A stretch of 64,000 bases of DNA from Plicaturopsis crispa FD-325 SS-3 (GCA_000827205.1 KN832556.1:2040969-2104968), one strand, 5' to 3'. Positions 12,701 through 28,979 are shown, counted from the first letter of the stretch. The notes: generated by a model from the letters alone, not told the origin. Made by a program: numbers and translations.

Positions 12701-13000
12701 GTGGTGGACCGGCGACGAATTCTCGGAGCTATGGAGCGAGCTCAGAGCCTGATCGAGCTCTGCCTGGGCGTACATGCCGTTCTGGGAGCCCGGCGGCGCA
12801 GTGAAATCCATAGAGATTCTACGCTCGCGAGAATGGCGAGAGCCAGAGCCAGCGTTGGGGCTGAGGATTTCAGAGATATCCCAGCGGTGGACGTGGTTAG
12901 AGGACAAGGGGATGGGACGGGGCGACACCGAAGGAACCGCGTCGATGTTCATGGGTCGATCGGGAAATGCCGTACGGAGCCAGACGCCTTGAGCCGCCAT
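9706..13000 (-). CDS. CSL-type (RBP-Jk/Su(H)/Lag-1) transcription factor with long N-terminal extension
   Basis: Sequence-specific DNA-binding protein of the CSL family, known in fission yeast as Cbf11/Cbf12. Five exons (introns 11816-11873, 11245-11300, 11005-11055, 10137-10179) give 1028 residues. Residues 1 to about 375 are Ser/Pro/Gly-rich and disordered (MAAQGVWLRTAFPDRP start). The N-terminal Rel-like DNA-binding domain follows: [67 protein letters not shown] split across exons. Next is the beta-trefoil domain (LFHRLRSQTVSTKYL, GDPVSQLHKIAFEVY) and a C-terminal Rel-like domain (PHVSKMLTVYGENF). Two basic, Pro/Ser-rich inserts interrupt the fold. The long N-terminal extension resembles the class F2 (Cbf12-like) group. 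The upstream gap of over 3 kb may reflect complex regulation. Confidence 0.92.
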
Positions 13001-16000
13001 TCACTGAACTCAATCTCTTGCGACTCCAAATTGAACAAACCTGTGGCAGACCTGAGCTGGTTTCTCGGCGATGTTTTCAAGGGGATCGCAGAAGTGTTTG
13101 CAGAACACTCGATGCCGTCTGCTGACACCGTCGGTCGTTATTCGCAGTGTTACCGGTCTTTCTGTTCACTTTACTCACTTTATTGACGGACAAGTACTTG
13201 ATGATCAGCCCGCTCGACGGCAAGCCTAGGTATGTGTTGTCGGCGGAGAGGGATAGGTAATGCCGTATACAGGGGAGCTGCAATTGTCTGCGAGACAACA
13301 GTGGCCAAGGGTTGCGCCCCCCCTCCCCCTCCCTGTCCTTTTTATACCATCTACCCTCGATCACAGAACGGGTGCTTTTCTGTCCAAACCTCTGGGCGGC
13401 ATTCTCGGTGAGGAATACTACCGCTCGATCTGTCTCGTTTCTTCTTACATTTTTTGGTCCGACCCCCCTCCACAGTTTCGAGTCGAAGGTAGACTTCTTT
13501 CCGTCCCTTCTGACCTTTTTGTTTCTCCCGCGCCATAGATCTCCTTCAGCCTATCCGTGGCCGTTAGTAGTTCAGTATTAACCGCTCCGAAAAGTGGCTG
13601 CCTTTGCCCGATTGGCTTACCACTACCTCGACCTTGTGGCATAGGTGTGTCGTGTCCGCTTCTGCACTCATTCGTACTCGTTCCCTGAAGTATCCCCCGA
13701 TCAGATCAGAGATCCAGGCAAACATGTATCACCCTTCCACGACACCCTTACAGTTCACTACGTCGATCAAGCCATGAATAAGTCAAGGCACGGCCAATTC
13801 ATGTCAATCATCACAGTGTTGAGCAACACCATAACGTCCATGTCAATACGGCATGGATACAGGTGACCTGCCTAAGACATCAGACCGCAGTTGCCCACTC
13901 GATCCGACAGGTATGCATTCCGCCTGTATCTACAGCCGAGACTCCTCATAATTAAATCTTTAGTTGAAACACCTTCGTCGGTATACGCGCTCGATATGGA
14001 TTGCCGGTTCAACTCCACGAAGGTTCTGTGCCTTTCTGCATGTGCTAACAAACCAGGTTTCTTTGACCTCATCCCCCCAACTTCTGGATGCGTTCGTAAC
14101 GTATATCGTTCTCTACGGGTTATCCCGCAAGCCCCGAATATGGTGGCCCCCAGCGGTACCGGTATCTGTCGCACCATGCGGTGTGGTGTCGGTGACCCGG
14201 TTCCGCCTCGCCTGTTTCGGTTGTCTTTACTGCGCAGCTCCCCTCGGATACAATGTTTGGAGGCATGGCGAGCGCACTAGCCTAGCGGCTAGGAAATGAA
14301 GGCAAGCAGTTCTTTTTATCTAAAACCGTCGCTTAGAAAATGGCGAAGCATCGAGGGTGCTCTTGTCACTCTAGCACTACGGCTGTCAGTGCTCCGGGAA
14401 TTAATCAACCTACCCGCGAAACAAACGGAGGGCGTTTGAACGTCGTCATCGTCATCGAGAGACCTCGGTCGCATGGTCAAGACGTTCTTTCGGGAGGACC
14501 CAGCTCTGTGCCTATGCACCCTACCGATAGCCTATTTCTCGAATGAAATGCACCACTGTTCTGGACACCTGGACAGTGGACACGCCGAATATACTTACGC
14601 ATGGGTAGCTGTGACTTTAGCAGCAGGCTTGCCAATCAATAGAGGCGCGCGACTACACGTTAAGCGTGTCTGCGCGTGAAGCATTTCTAGAGTGCGCTGC
14701 GCAAGTGTGTAAGCGCGCCGCCTATTTTTGCTCGATTTCCAGAGGCACGAGAACCGGTCGGCAGCAGATTAGTTCGCGGCAGGGCAAAGCGAACCGCTTG
14801 CACGGGTTGGGTTGATGCAACTGAATGAATGCCGTAACCTCGTTATCCAAGACCACTTGTTCGTCCCTGATCAGATTTTGGGTAAACGCTGTGAGGAGGT
14901 GCCGTAACGTCGACAAGAGCCATTTGGAAGACTGATGAACTCGACAATGCCATACACCTTCACGGCCAGGAGGACACGGCGTGTCCCCATGGGACAAAAG
15001 GTTTGTTCAAGACAAAGTTTGGGATGAATTTGGGAATCACTAGACAGTAGCGTATCCATGGTATGCAATGTTAAAACCATCCCTCGCTATGCAGCCGCAA
15101 GAATCGTACCAGTCGAAGGTCGCCGGACCATCAGTGCGCAATGCAGGGTTCAGAGGGGCGCCAAGGGCTGGACTGATGATAGATCGCGAGCAGCCGCGCG
15201 ATAGCTGCACAAAAGGTGTCGGTGTATCGTCACGTATGGCGCCACCAGCGCACTGACAAAGACGCCCTCGAAGTGCGTGCCGGGCCCAAGTGATGGATTT
15301 CGGTCGCGTCGGCGTCTGTTGCTCATTGTATGGATTTTCCCGTTCCGTGGGGAGGCGCAATAGCATAGCTGAGGCGGGTGAATGAGCTTAGCAAGCACAA
15401 GAAGCATGATATGGTCCTGTAAATATGGCACGGCACTACATCACCGATCAATCATTCTGCAGACTCGTTCGAGTCCGGCATGTCTGCAGGAACAGCTGAG
15501 AGGTATCGGCAGATGTTGGGATATGGAACGTCTATCGGGTGTCCGACGGAGTGTTCAGTTCGTGAACGACTCCGGCCTTGGCGGCTGCAAGGGGGTGGAT
15601 TGCGGACCGGTGCAGCAGCATGCCATCTGGAGAGTCAGACTGACAGACGTGATGTCCACAGATGAATGAAAGGATATCGACGTATCTTTAGCTGCATACT
15701 AATGGCTTGGAGGTAGTAGTATACCCGCTCGCCAGCTGCAGGCCGCTGCAAGGCATCAGCGTTTCGCGCCGGCCGCATTGCCCTCTGGGGACTTTCGAGT
15801 GTCTGGCCAGGCAAGGACCCACTAGACGGTGTTATTCGGTGACGGACTTCATTGAAGGAAGAGAAAGAACAGAATTTTGCTATTGAAGATATTGAACTGC
15901 CACGAAGAGAGTTGAAAGGCAGCGAATAGAAAACGCAAAGAAAACGTGGCCGAGGACCGCCACGCATTCCGTCGGCGATGCGCCACCGTATACTTTCCGT

Positions 16001-16265
16001 ATGTTTTGATCACCGCTGCAGCGACAGCGACGGGCATGTCCGACATCCCTGGCGAGCAACCTCTCATCAATATCTTTTCTGTTCATACCTCTGCTCACCA
16101 AGGAGGGCGCTGAACACGACAGCATCGGTCCCGCTGGAAGAAGTCTCGGGGGCTCTGTGATCTCACCAACGAGCCGGCCGTGTGCATCATCATTCAGTAT
16201 AGTTCGACTTCCTCGGGGGATTGCAGCGAACCGTATCAAAGGCCTTCGGACGGGGCTGAAAAAAC
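13001..16265. other. Gene-poor divergent intergenic region
   Basis: 3.27 kb between two divergently oriented genes. It holds a pyrimidine-rich run near 13316-13345 and a second C/T-rich stretch near 13420-13540, resembling fungal promoter tracts. The open frames here are short (130 codons or fewer), show no domain, and do not join through good splice sites. I see no tRNA or transposon. It may hold the CSL promoter, a non-coding RNA or decayed sequence. Confidence 0.5.
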
Positions 16266-17938
16266 ATGTCTGGCACCACATTTCGCCTCGAGACGCAGCG
16301 GACACGCCCGCCACCGCCCCCTCTCCGTGTTCAGAAGCCTGCGAGACCTTTGTCAGTCTTGAACAACTCCAACAACATCAATGATTCACAGACACTACTC
16401 TACGACCTTCCTTCAAGCAACACACTATCACCCCCAACTAGTCCGAGGTCGAACTCTGGCATAGTCACACCGTCTTCGCCTCCTGGGCGTTCACCTGGCC
16501 GCTCGCGTAGAGCGTCTAGAAACCCGCGGCCAACACCTCCCCCCTCCGCTCGACATAGGTCGACAACACCGTTGGGTGCTGCCAGGAGTGACCTCGAGGC
16601 CTTCGCTGAACAATGCCGCCAATGGTACGATATCTTCTCTCATTTTGCAGTGCAGACGGCTGACAATGCTTTAGGTATTTCAATCAGGATGAGGACTCTG
16701 GTCGAATAATGACACAAACACTGTCTAACCTTCCACCCTCGCAGCGAGCTCCCTTTTCTCGGTTGCAAGCCTCCATACGGTCTACGTATCATGCGAACGT
16801 CAACGCCCGACGCAATGCGGAGTTCCGGGCGCATCTTGCAGCGACGCTTCCTGGTTGTTCCCTGATGCCTCACGCGCGAGCAGACCCCACAGGCCCTGAA
16901 GCAAAGAAAGAACGGCTCGATCGTTTTGATCGCTTCGTTCGAACATGGTGTACGATGGGCATGCCAGGCACGAAACCGTTCTTCGAGGCATTATGGGCTG
17001 TCATGAGACTGCAGGTTATCCCGGAGCACTTGGGCGGAGCTGGTGGACGCAGAATAGAATGGGAAATAGATGATGCCGTTTTTAAAGAGGCTGCGTGAGT
17101 TATATATCAAGTTATTTCAGGCTATCGACACTGACATACTTGGCATTTCAAGTGGGAAGGATTTCATGTTCGAGGCGATCGACACACTCAAAGGAGTCAG
17201 TTTTTCAGTATAGGCAGATTTTTGAACTTGTCACTGACCGCTATTCCTCGTCAGGTGCTTGCGTTCGAGGAAGCTATACAGGACAATGGCTCACCAACCT
17301 CTGCCACTTTTGACCCAGAAATAAGCGTGTCGCCGTTTCATACGCGGGCACAATCACAACCTCTTCCATCCCCCGACATGCCTTCTCCGAAAGCTGCCCC
17401 GATCGCTACCACTACGCATGCAAAGCGGGCCCGAGCCCCATCCGACCCATTCTTAGACACACCTGCGCTATCGCGTTCCCTCGCGTCGGCTTCATCACAC
17501 TCTTCCGGAAATACAACCGCAGGCGGGCTGTCCACGTTGGGAGAGTCCACGCGAGACGACCCTCCGAGCCCATCTACTCCACCTGAAGACAAAGACGGAC
17601 TGCTTGCGCTTCCCTCACGGAGCGAGCGTGTGTTCAGCGAGGATTGCGAGGGCAAATACATGCGGACATGGACTTCGCCCGATCTACTGTCTAATGCGGA
17701 GTACCTGTCGCTCCTCAAGGTTTTCCCGTCTTTTATCACCCGACGGCCTTTGCCTCGATTTCCGCCGCCGTCACGGCGGCTGCAGGATGCTGAAGAAGGC
17801 GTCGACGAACGTTCCGAAGGAAAGGAAATTCGCTTCGGTACGGGGACCATGTGGGTTAGCTCAAAACCTCGAACCGGCGAATGGAATGGAGGCTGGTGGT
17901 CCAGATTTATTTTATGGTGGAGGAGGATTTTCTGCTGA
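16266..17938 (+). CDS. Conserved-looking hypothetical protein
   Basis: Four exons. The start is MSGTTFRLETQRTRPPPPP at 16266. Introns 16625-16674, 17095-17152 and 17196-17254 keep the frame: QCRQW|YFNQDEDSG, FKEAA|GKDFMF, DTLKG|VLAFEEA. The N-terminus is Pro/Ser-rich. A compact, probably helical core follows (about residues 110-250, with RFVRTWCTMGMPGTKPFFEA and EWEIDDAVFKEA). Then comes a long Ser/Pro-rich region, and a C-terminal aromatic/basic segment with PSFITRRPLPRFPP and GGWWSRFILWWRRIFC. I do not recognise the family. The Trp-rich end could be a membrane-associated helix (inference). The three in-frame introns argue that it is a real gene. Confidence 0.72.
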
Positions 17939-20490
17939 AACATTTTTCGTCCGTCCCATCTTCATCTGTCCATCTTGACTTTGCACTGCCACTGTTTGCA
18001 CATCTCGGACACCTTTTTTTTCCATTGCACACATTCTTTGCTATTCCATCCTCCGTTGAGCTAAACTCCACCGATGCATCCATCCATTGAAGTCCTACTT
18101 TATTATCGACTTGCGACATTTGCGGACGGTCTTGCTCACTCTTATTTCTCGCGAGGGCGAAGGACTTCAGCGCGGTCCCACACACTTTGTATGTCCCTAT
18201 AGTGTGCTGATTATTTCTTACAATGGTTCTACACAGGGCAATCGACATGGCTTTGCGTGGATTTGATGGGCCCGTGTCCTGGGCAATATTAACTTTTCGA
18301 AGGCCACCGTTGCTTCTTGGTTCAACAGGGTCCAACAACTATCAAGTTGCTCAGCAGGATCGCCTTCCGCCAAGCGTCCGTTCAAGTGTCCATGGGAAGA
18401 ATTGAGCACAGTCGGAAGCCTGCCTCTGCAAGTCTCGTCACACGATTGGCTGCATCTCTGGTCATACCGTTGAAACTTCTGGTTTCCGCGCACGCATCTA
18501 GTAGGATCCGTGACTTTCTCGAATCTGCAGCTTGCAGGTGCCTGAAGGGTCCGCGAAGTGACCGACGCACGCGCAGGTACGCCGAGATGTCCACCGATAT
18601 ACCATACCAACAGGAATGTGCGCGATTGACGTCGAGTGCTCGTGTCTTATCTCTCCAAACACCCAAGAGATATGCAAGCTGTGATAGGCCACAACGCCCT
18701 CCGAGCTCGGTGTTCTCTGGTGTGTGTAGATGTCTCCCAAACGTGTTTTCTTACGTGACCATGCCAGATTCAACGGGAATGGAATTCCCATAGACTTATA
18801 CATGAGGGAAAATGTGCCCTTTAACAGAGTATTGCGGCCAATGGAAAACCTATTCCATCACACTAGTCACGCCAATCGCTTACTTACACGGTGGGTACGA
18901 CATCGACGTTCTGTGCTTGCTGATTTTACTCAGGTCTGACACCGACTCGGTAGCAGCCCACATCGGCCGCATCCGAGGATTCATAATACATTTTAGTGCG
19001 ATAAAACAAGCGTTTGTATAGGCCGAAGCTGAGGGCGTATCAATACAAAGGCGCATCGTACGGACTTCTCTCGGGCCCATTTTTGCATTGAACGAGGTAT
19101 GGCCCTTCTGCAGGAGCCATTTATGCCCCCATACACTGACAAGAATACTCGCTTGTCGATCATGTAGACTTCTCGCGTGGCTCCGAGTGCACCTATCACT
19201 CGAGCATCGCAGCGTGGAGAAAAGTCTGTGGGAGACTGCTGACTGACTGTGTTCCGGCGTGCCTTCGTATATGCGTACGTTTCCCTGTATGCATGACCAC
19301 GTTGTTTACATTTGGCTGACACTTCACGCGGCTAGACCACCTTACCAGACTATTGGCATGCACTTCGAATCATCGCATATCGCGTGCTAGCTAGATACCC
19401 AAAGACGGTGAGTCTGAGTTGCTGATATCGACGGTTGAATGGGGCTGTCTAAACAAAGGCAATGTCGACTCTATTGCGGTGAGCATGTCATCGTTCTGGT
19501 CCCCTAGTAAGCTGTGTCATACTCCAGTAGTTAACACTGTGCTCGCAGGAACCAGGTATTGTGCTTAGGCTGCCTGACCACGACGTACTCGGTTATCATC
19601 CAGCTTGCGAGTATCGGCTTGCGTTATGCGGTCCATCTAAACGAACCGTTGGCTCTCTCCCTACTTCGACTGTCAGGGTCTTCACTCACTGCTAACGTAA
19701 CCTTCGTCAATTTTTGACGGCTCAAAAAATCCTCAGGCTCTCCGCATGCATATCAATTACAACGTGACCCACGCAGACATACGCCATCTTCCTGTCTATG
19801 GCACCTACGTGAGTATCCCCAATATCCTCGTTTTTGGGGATCTTTGACGACAATTTGTTCCCAGCATTCGTGTGCAGTGTGAGCCAGGAGGCGCAAGGGG
19901 CAGTTATGGAGTGTGCCGTTTTTGCTTTTCAGGGCATCCACATGCTTAACAGACTTATCTTAGAGTCGCACCTACGGTGCCAGCGCTCAGGCTCGTGGCC
20001 TCGTGCCCGTTCCGAGTTGAACGGTGTCCGGTATGTTTGATAGCCTGATTCCTTGCATCTTACTCGGTATGGCCGTGGGTCCCACTTCACATCTGTTATC
20101 CACCGTTTCTACTTCTCGCATGCGGGCGACGAGCGTAGGAGCTACGCACCAAAGCGTCTTTCCATGCAGTCAAATATTGACCGTCATCTCGTGTAGAGTT
20201 ACTGGATCGGACGATTTTCGTGCGGTCGTCATTGTTTCCGCTATATCTTCCATCCAACTACCTCCATGGTCAATATTCATGTCTGCCACGAACGTTGAGA
20301 TGTTTAGGCAACGTCCCGGGACATCGCATAATACTTAGCTGGAATCAAGCGCATACACGCAAAGATGCATACATACTTGTTCCTTGCTTCTCAGTAATGT
20401 GCGATATACCTGAGCGAGACAGTGCTAGGGTGAAAGGGTATGTAGCTTCAATTGATGGACGGGGACAAGACAGAAAACATCCTAGATTAA
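17939..20490. other. Long convergent intergenic gap without a recognisable gene
   Basis: 2.55 kb between two genes that face each other. The longest open frame is 158 codons (18317-18793, + strand). It has no recognisable motif and overlaps an equally long antisense frame, as expected by chance. I see no terminal repeats, reverse transcriptase or transposase motifs, or tRNA. Confidence 0.5.
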
Positions 20491-21679
20491 CTATGGCCGC
20501 CTAGACTTCAATGCGCTGATAGTTTCTTCCATAACCCTGAGCTTAGTTTTCAACCTGATCAAGATATTAGCAAAAAAGCACGGCAAAGTTGCAACAGGTT
20601 GCTTGAATCCGAACTCACGACTGATTTTCTGCCTCCAATTCACCGATTCGTCTCGTCTTAGCATCGCTACTTTTTTCTGCAGCGAGTCGTCTTCGTTCAA
20701 GCTTGCGTATGTACGCAGGAAACGCGGCCATATCCTCCAGCATATCCGCTAGTGAGTCAGCCGTGGGCTCATTCGAACTAGCCGTCAGATCGAAAGCAGC
20801 ACGCAGCGGTGGAGGAGCCGCTCTAGAGCTGCCCTCCGTAGATTGTTGTGATGAATTGTGCTTGGCAGCAGCACCACCGCGGAACGGGTTTTCCTTTGTC
20901 AGGACGCGTTTAAGATCGGAAATTAAGACCGAACAAGGAGATGCACTTACGGGATCGTCTTGAATTCCCGGCCACTGACCGGAAGTGTTAGGTTGCTCGC
21001 GCTCTTTCCCTTTACCCTTCGTAGGTGACTCTGGGGGAGCAAATGAACCACCCTGGCTCGACTGACTCGTGCCGTTGGTTTTATGTAAACTTCGCGGAGG
21101 CGTATGAAGCATTTGGGATCCGTCGTGATCACTTGTCTGCGTATCTGGAGAGTCCATAAGCCGTTGACGTTTCGGCGTCCGGTTCGCCGACTCGCTGTCC
21201 GGTAAGCTGTGTTGTGAAGAAGAAGAGCCGGCTACAGGTTGACTGCCGTTGTTCTTTCGGGGAGTCGACATGACAATATCCTCGTTGATATCGTTATCTC
21301 GAGGCTTCGGCGGTGGGGTGGATGGAGATATAGGGCGTCCAGAAAGGCCAGCCTGGATGTCGGCCAAACGCTTCTCGTGCGGTGTAAGACCGGCGGAGGA
21401 CGATTGAGCACCGGGTGCTGCGGAAGCGCATTCTTTGAGAGCTGCTTCAATAGCAGCAAGACGTTTCTGCGAAGGAGTCAAGGGCGACGGCGACGGGGAA
21501 TGATTCCTTTTGAGCTGACGGGCCCCGGAAGTGTTCGGGGATCGTGACTGCTCTGCTCTTTGCTTCTGCGATGGTGTGTTTGGTGGAGATGAAGGAGGCG
21601 AGATGGGAGGTTTGATATTGCTTATTGCGTGAAAGATGGGATTATCGGCCCAGTCTTGAGCGGATAGGATGTTCAGCAT
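20491..21679 (-). CDS. Disordered hypothetical protein with C-terminal coiled coil
   Basis: The ATG at 21679 (MLNILSAQDWADNPIF) is preferred over an in-frame GTG nine bases upstream. Two introns are likely. 20894-20950 (57 nt, GTAAGT donor) joins GIQDDP to ENPFRGG. 20555-20618 joins ENQS to LKTKLRVMEETISALK. This gives 355 residues. Most of the protein is Ser/Pro/Gln-rich with Ser-Pro sites and two similar segments, LTPSQKRLAAIEAAL and LTPHEKRLADIQAGL, which look like a short internal repeat. The last ~70 residues are predicted coiled coil. Nuclear localisation is plausible (TPKRQRL patch). I do not recognise the family. The first intron has no stop and is a multiple of three, so an unspliced form would also be open. 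Confidence 0.7.
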
Positions 21680-23285
21680 GCTGGGCACAACACAGGCAAG
21701 TAGAGCTTACAGAAAAAGTTGCAACGCTCTGGGTCGTCCCGGTCTTTACAGCAAGTGTAGAATTCGCTGAAAGTGACGGTCAGTGAGTCAGGCCACGATC
21801 TTGAGACTGGTGTCTTCTCACCGTCCCGGGTTACTAGCAGTGTAGCTAGTGGCTTTGCGAGCTTTAACGCTATGCTCGTAGCATCTCACGATGCCATCCT
21901 CCCCGATAGGAGTTGCTTTGTGCGTATGGCTACCCTGGGATGCCATTTAAGAGAAATTTGATCTTGTCGACTATGAAGAGAGCAGGCGACTAGCTCATTC
22001 ACCGTCAAAAAGTAGTGTAGCTGGAAATGAGAAAGGTGAAAGCACCCTCGCGGACTCGTAAACGCCCACCACCGGCTTCCCCGCGTCGCAATTCGGAAGT
22101 ATTCCTGTACCACCACCGCGATGAGCTCCTCTATTCAGGTTGAAACAAAATATCTACCGTCCTCGGATTCCTCTCTTCCACCCCTTGCTTTACGAGTTAC
22201 ACGTCTCGAGGTGCGTGAATCGGAAGGTTTCATCCTATGCTGATATGCCAATTCAATTCATTGATTTGCAGTCATCTGTAATGCTATGGATAGGCACTAC
22301 GGACGAATCACCTGAAGATGTGCATAAGGCTCCGCTCCAGGGCATGCTTTCTCGAGACTGGGCATGCGCTATGCCCCCAGCTACCGTATGTATTGCTGTA
22401 ATTTGACGCGGGGTCACCAAGTGTTGACGCTACGGAAGTCTGGCATACCAGCGCCCGCTACTTCGCTCTTTCGTTCATCAGGTTCTGATTCTGCCGTCTC
22501 AATGGCTCAGCGTTTAGGTGAGGTCCGTTTTTGTCTCACCGAGTCCATCGCTAACGTTGTTCCTTACGCGCTTCTCGGCGCCAACTGACCGTGATCGGTG
22601 TGTCCAGCACGGCGTTTCGGCAAGCAAGTATTTTTATCGGTCGATGTGCCGCCGAATTTCCTGTCAATGGGCCAAGGTCCCAAGCTACTGATGGAGGTTG
22701 AGAAAGGCTTGGTGCAGACGCTGAAGGAGATGGAAACAAAAACGTGTTGACGGTTCTTCCGTGCACCGCAGAGCAGCTAGCCGTTTGCACGAGCCAAGGC
22801 CACGCCCCCTTCATCCGGGTGCGTGTTTTGTGTGAAAACACGCGTCAAAGTAACGTCGACTGCTCTCCGCTTGCCACAATCACAGCCTATTAATGTGTTG
22901 GACAATCCAGCTGCAATGCGTGATCGATGGGCCCCATCGCAATTGGAGTGGGTCTTGTCAGGCAGGCGGTTGCTATCACCATCGCACTAGTATCAAATGG
23001 CCTGCCAGTCGCATATGTGTACCAGTTTATATGTAGACTACGAAATTATTTTCATCGTCGAATCGATTGCCGCCCCTGAGTTGTTGTGTCATTTTGTGGC
23101 CACGCCGGCCATCGCAGATTGGACTTCGTTCATATCTCTCAAACACCAACTACGACGACAACAGCGGCGTCTGCAGCGGCGTCGGCGACGACGACAACGA
23201 CGACGACAGCGATCACGGTGGGCTGTAAAGGACCTGCCCTCGACGACGACGGCTACGATCGTAAACAACCCTTTTCAATCAGAAC
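21680..23285. other. Intergenic region upstream of YAK1
   Basis: 1.6 kb between divergent genes. It should contain the YAK1 promoter and a long 5' leader. An ACG/GCG-rich trinucleotide stretch lies at about 23148-23217, just before the YAK1 start. No coding exon was recognised. Confidence 0.5.
23148..23217. repeat. Impure CGA/GCG trinucleotide tract in the YAK1 leader
   Basis: About 70 bp of imperfect acg, aca, gcg and gtc triplets end roughly 70 bp before the YAK1 start codon. It is probably transcribed as 5' UTR. Confidence 0.75.
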
Positions 23286-27488
<4,203 letters not shown>

Positions 27489-27919
27489 TCGGTAACGTGT
27501 GTGTGTATCTATCTATTCTCCGATCTTTCTTGTGCTCGATATCAAAAACCCATTACTTTCCCCGCCACCCAACCATTGACAATGTGGCCTGCGCATTGAC
27601 GACACCCGCTGCTTTCCATCCACCGACTCACCACTTATCGTTTTCATGTTTCAACACCCCTTGCACCACGCACAGCCCCGAAAAGCCCTCCACGCCGGAT
27701 GTGGGTCCCCCGACTTCACTCTCCTGATGTCCGGGTAGTTTTCTCGACCGTGACGGACGATGACTTGACTATATACGCGTGTAGCCTGCAATTGTATATC
27801 CAACCGTCAACTGTGTATATCGTTGTGATATGGATATGTTTGGCCCGAGGAAGGGATGCTATATTCAACCTGGTACACGTATACAGTACACGTCGTGCGT
27901 GGCGTTTATCGACTAAATT
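27489..27919. other. Convergent intergenic, YAK1 / HAD phosphatase
   Basis: 431 bp between stop codons of converging genes. No feature seen beyond the expected 3' UTRs. Confidence 0.5.
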
Positions 27920-28979
27920 TTACAGCTGGGAGAATATTTCCTCGACCTCCCAAGCGCCGGTCCAGTATTTGACCTCGCATTTGAGAGCCTCTTTCTCGCC
28001 TTCCTTCGCGATGCGGTTTGCTAGTCCGCCAAAAGTTCTGGCGACAGCCAGGTCTTGGCTATTCATTGTTTCTCTCAGTAGAGATGCCGAAGGTAAGATA
28101 GGCGACTTACCTTCGTAGCCGCACGATCGGACAAAAATCGTTGGAACCGTCGCCGACATATACGACGCGGTCGAACTTGGTCGCATGGTTGGCCAAGAAG
28201 GCCTCGAGTTCATCCCCTGTGTAAGAGTGAGTGGATTAGCGCAAAACTGGCACGATTTCGACATACCTTTGCACATGTTAGGGCTGCATCCAACACTGCA
28301 TTGGTGTTGGGGGCCGTTGGGGTCCACTCTACGGCGTACCCGAAGAAGGCCTGACGGATCCCACTCTGCAGGGTTTGTGACGATCTTCTCAAAAAGCGTA
28401 TCTAATCCTTTAGACTGTGGACTGGATAAGATTAGGTGCTGTCCATCGAGATGGATTTCACTTGTAGACTCTCACCTTGAGAATCGTTGGTATGAATACA
28501 GCGTTGGCGTTGGACAGGCAGAAGAAGGTAGTTTCCGAGCCTGAGGAAGCCTTTAAGTTTGTGACGGCGCGTTTCATGGCAGGATGCTGGTACAGTTTCA
28601 TCAACACATGCATGCGCACGGTAAAAGCGAAAGATACATACGAAAGGAATGGCCTTCAGGGTGTCCTCTATTTGCTCTCTGGATATACCCCGAGCATGGA
28701 GTCCTTCCATGGTCTGCGTCCTTGATCGACGCACATCAACAAAACTGCGATTATGTAGTCATGCAACCCTTACACGAGATCAGTCCATTGGACATCGTTA
28801 CGAAGATCCTCCATTTTGCGGCGCAGATCTGGTGCCAGGACTTCTGGGACCCATCTGTCCGTGTCCTGGTCGACAAAGGACCTGTAAAAAATCGATGTTA
28901 GTAGGGACACGGATAGATGTACCGCACAAACCTACCAGTCAAAATCGAATACAACAAGCTGTTTCTTTACCGCCGACAT
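27920..28979 (-). CDS. HAD-superfamily small-molecule phosphatase, PHOSPHO1/2-like
   Basis: Family that dephosphorylates small substrates such as pyridoxal-phosphate, phosphocholine/phosphoethanolamine or thiamine monophosphate. The start is at 28979: MSAVKKQLVVFDFDW carries the catalytic DxD nucleophile motif I (DFDWS after splicing). About six short introns follow. Joined exons read DQDTDRWVPEVLAPDLRRKM, TMEGLHARGISREQIEDTL, HPAMKRAVTNLKA, FFCLSNANAVFI (motif II Ser), SKGLDTLFEKIVTNPAEWDPSGLLRVRRR, CSPNMCKGDELEAF (motif III Lys), and RVVYVGDGSNDFCP (motif IV GDGxND). The end is AWEVEEIFSQL. The family call is firm; the substrate is not determined by sequence. It diverges from TFB1 across 137 bp. 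Confidence 0.88.

Noticed and set aside
13990-14030. Possible tRNA T-arm (ccggttcaactcc)
   Set aside because: The stem does not pair and no cloverleaf can be drawn around it.
17939-20490. Transposon or retroelement remnant
   Set aside because: No terminal repeats, target-site duplications, or polymerase/transposase motifs visible by eye, so I left it as an unexplained gap.
21680-21688. Upstream GTG start for the coiled-coil orphan
   Set aside because: A normal ATG in good position lies at 21679. Non-ATG initiation needs more evidence.
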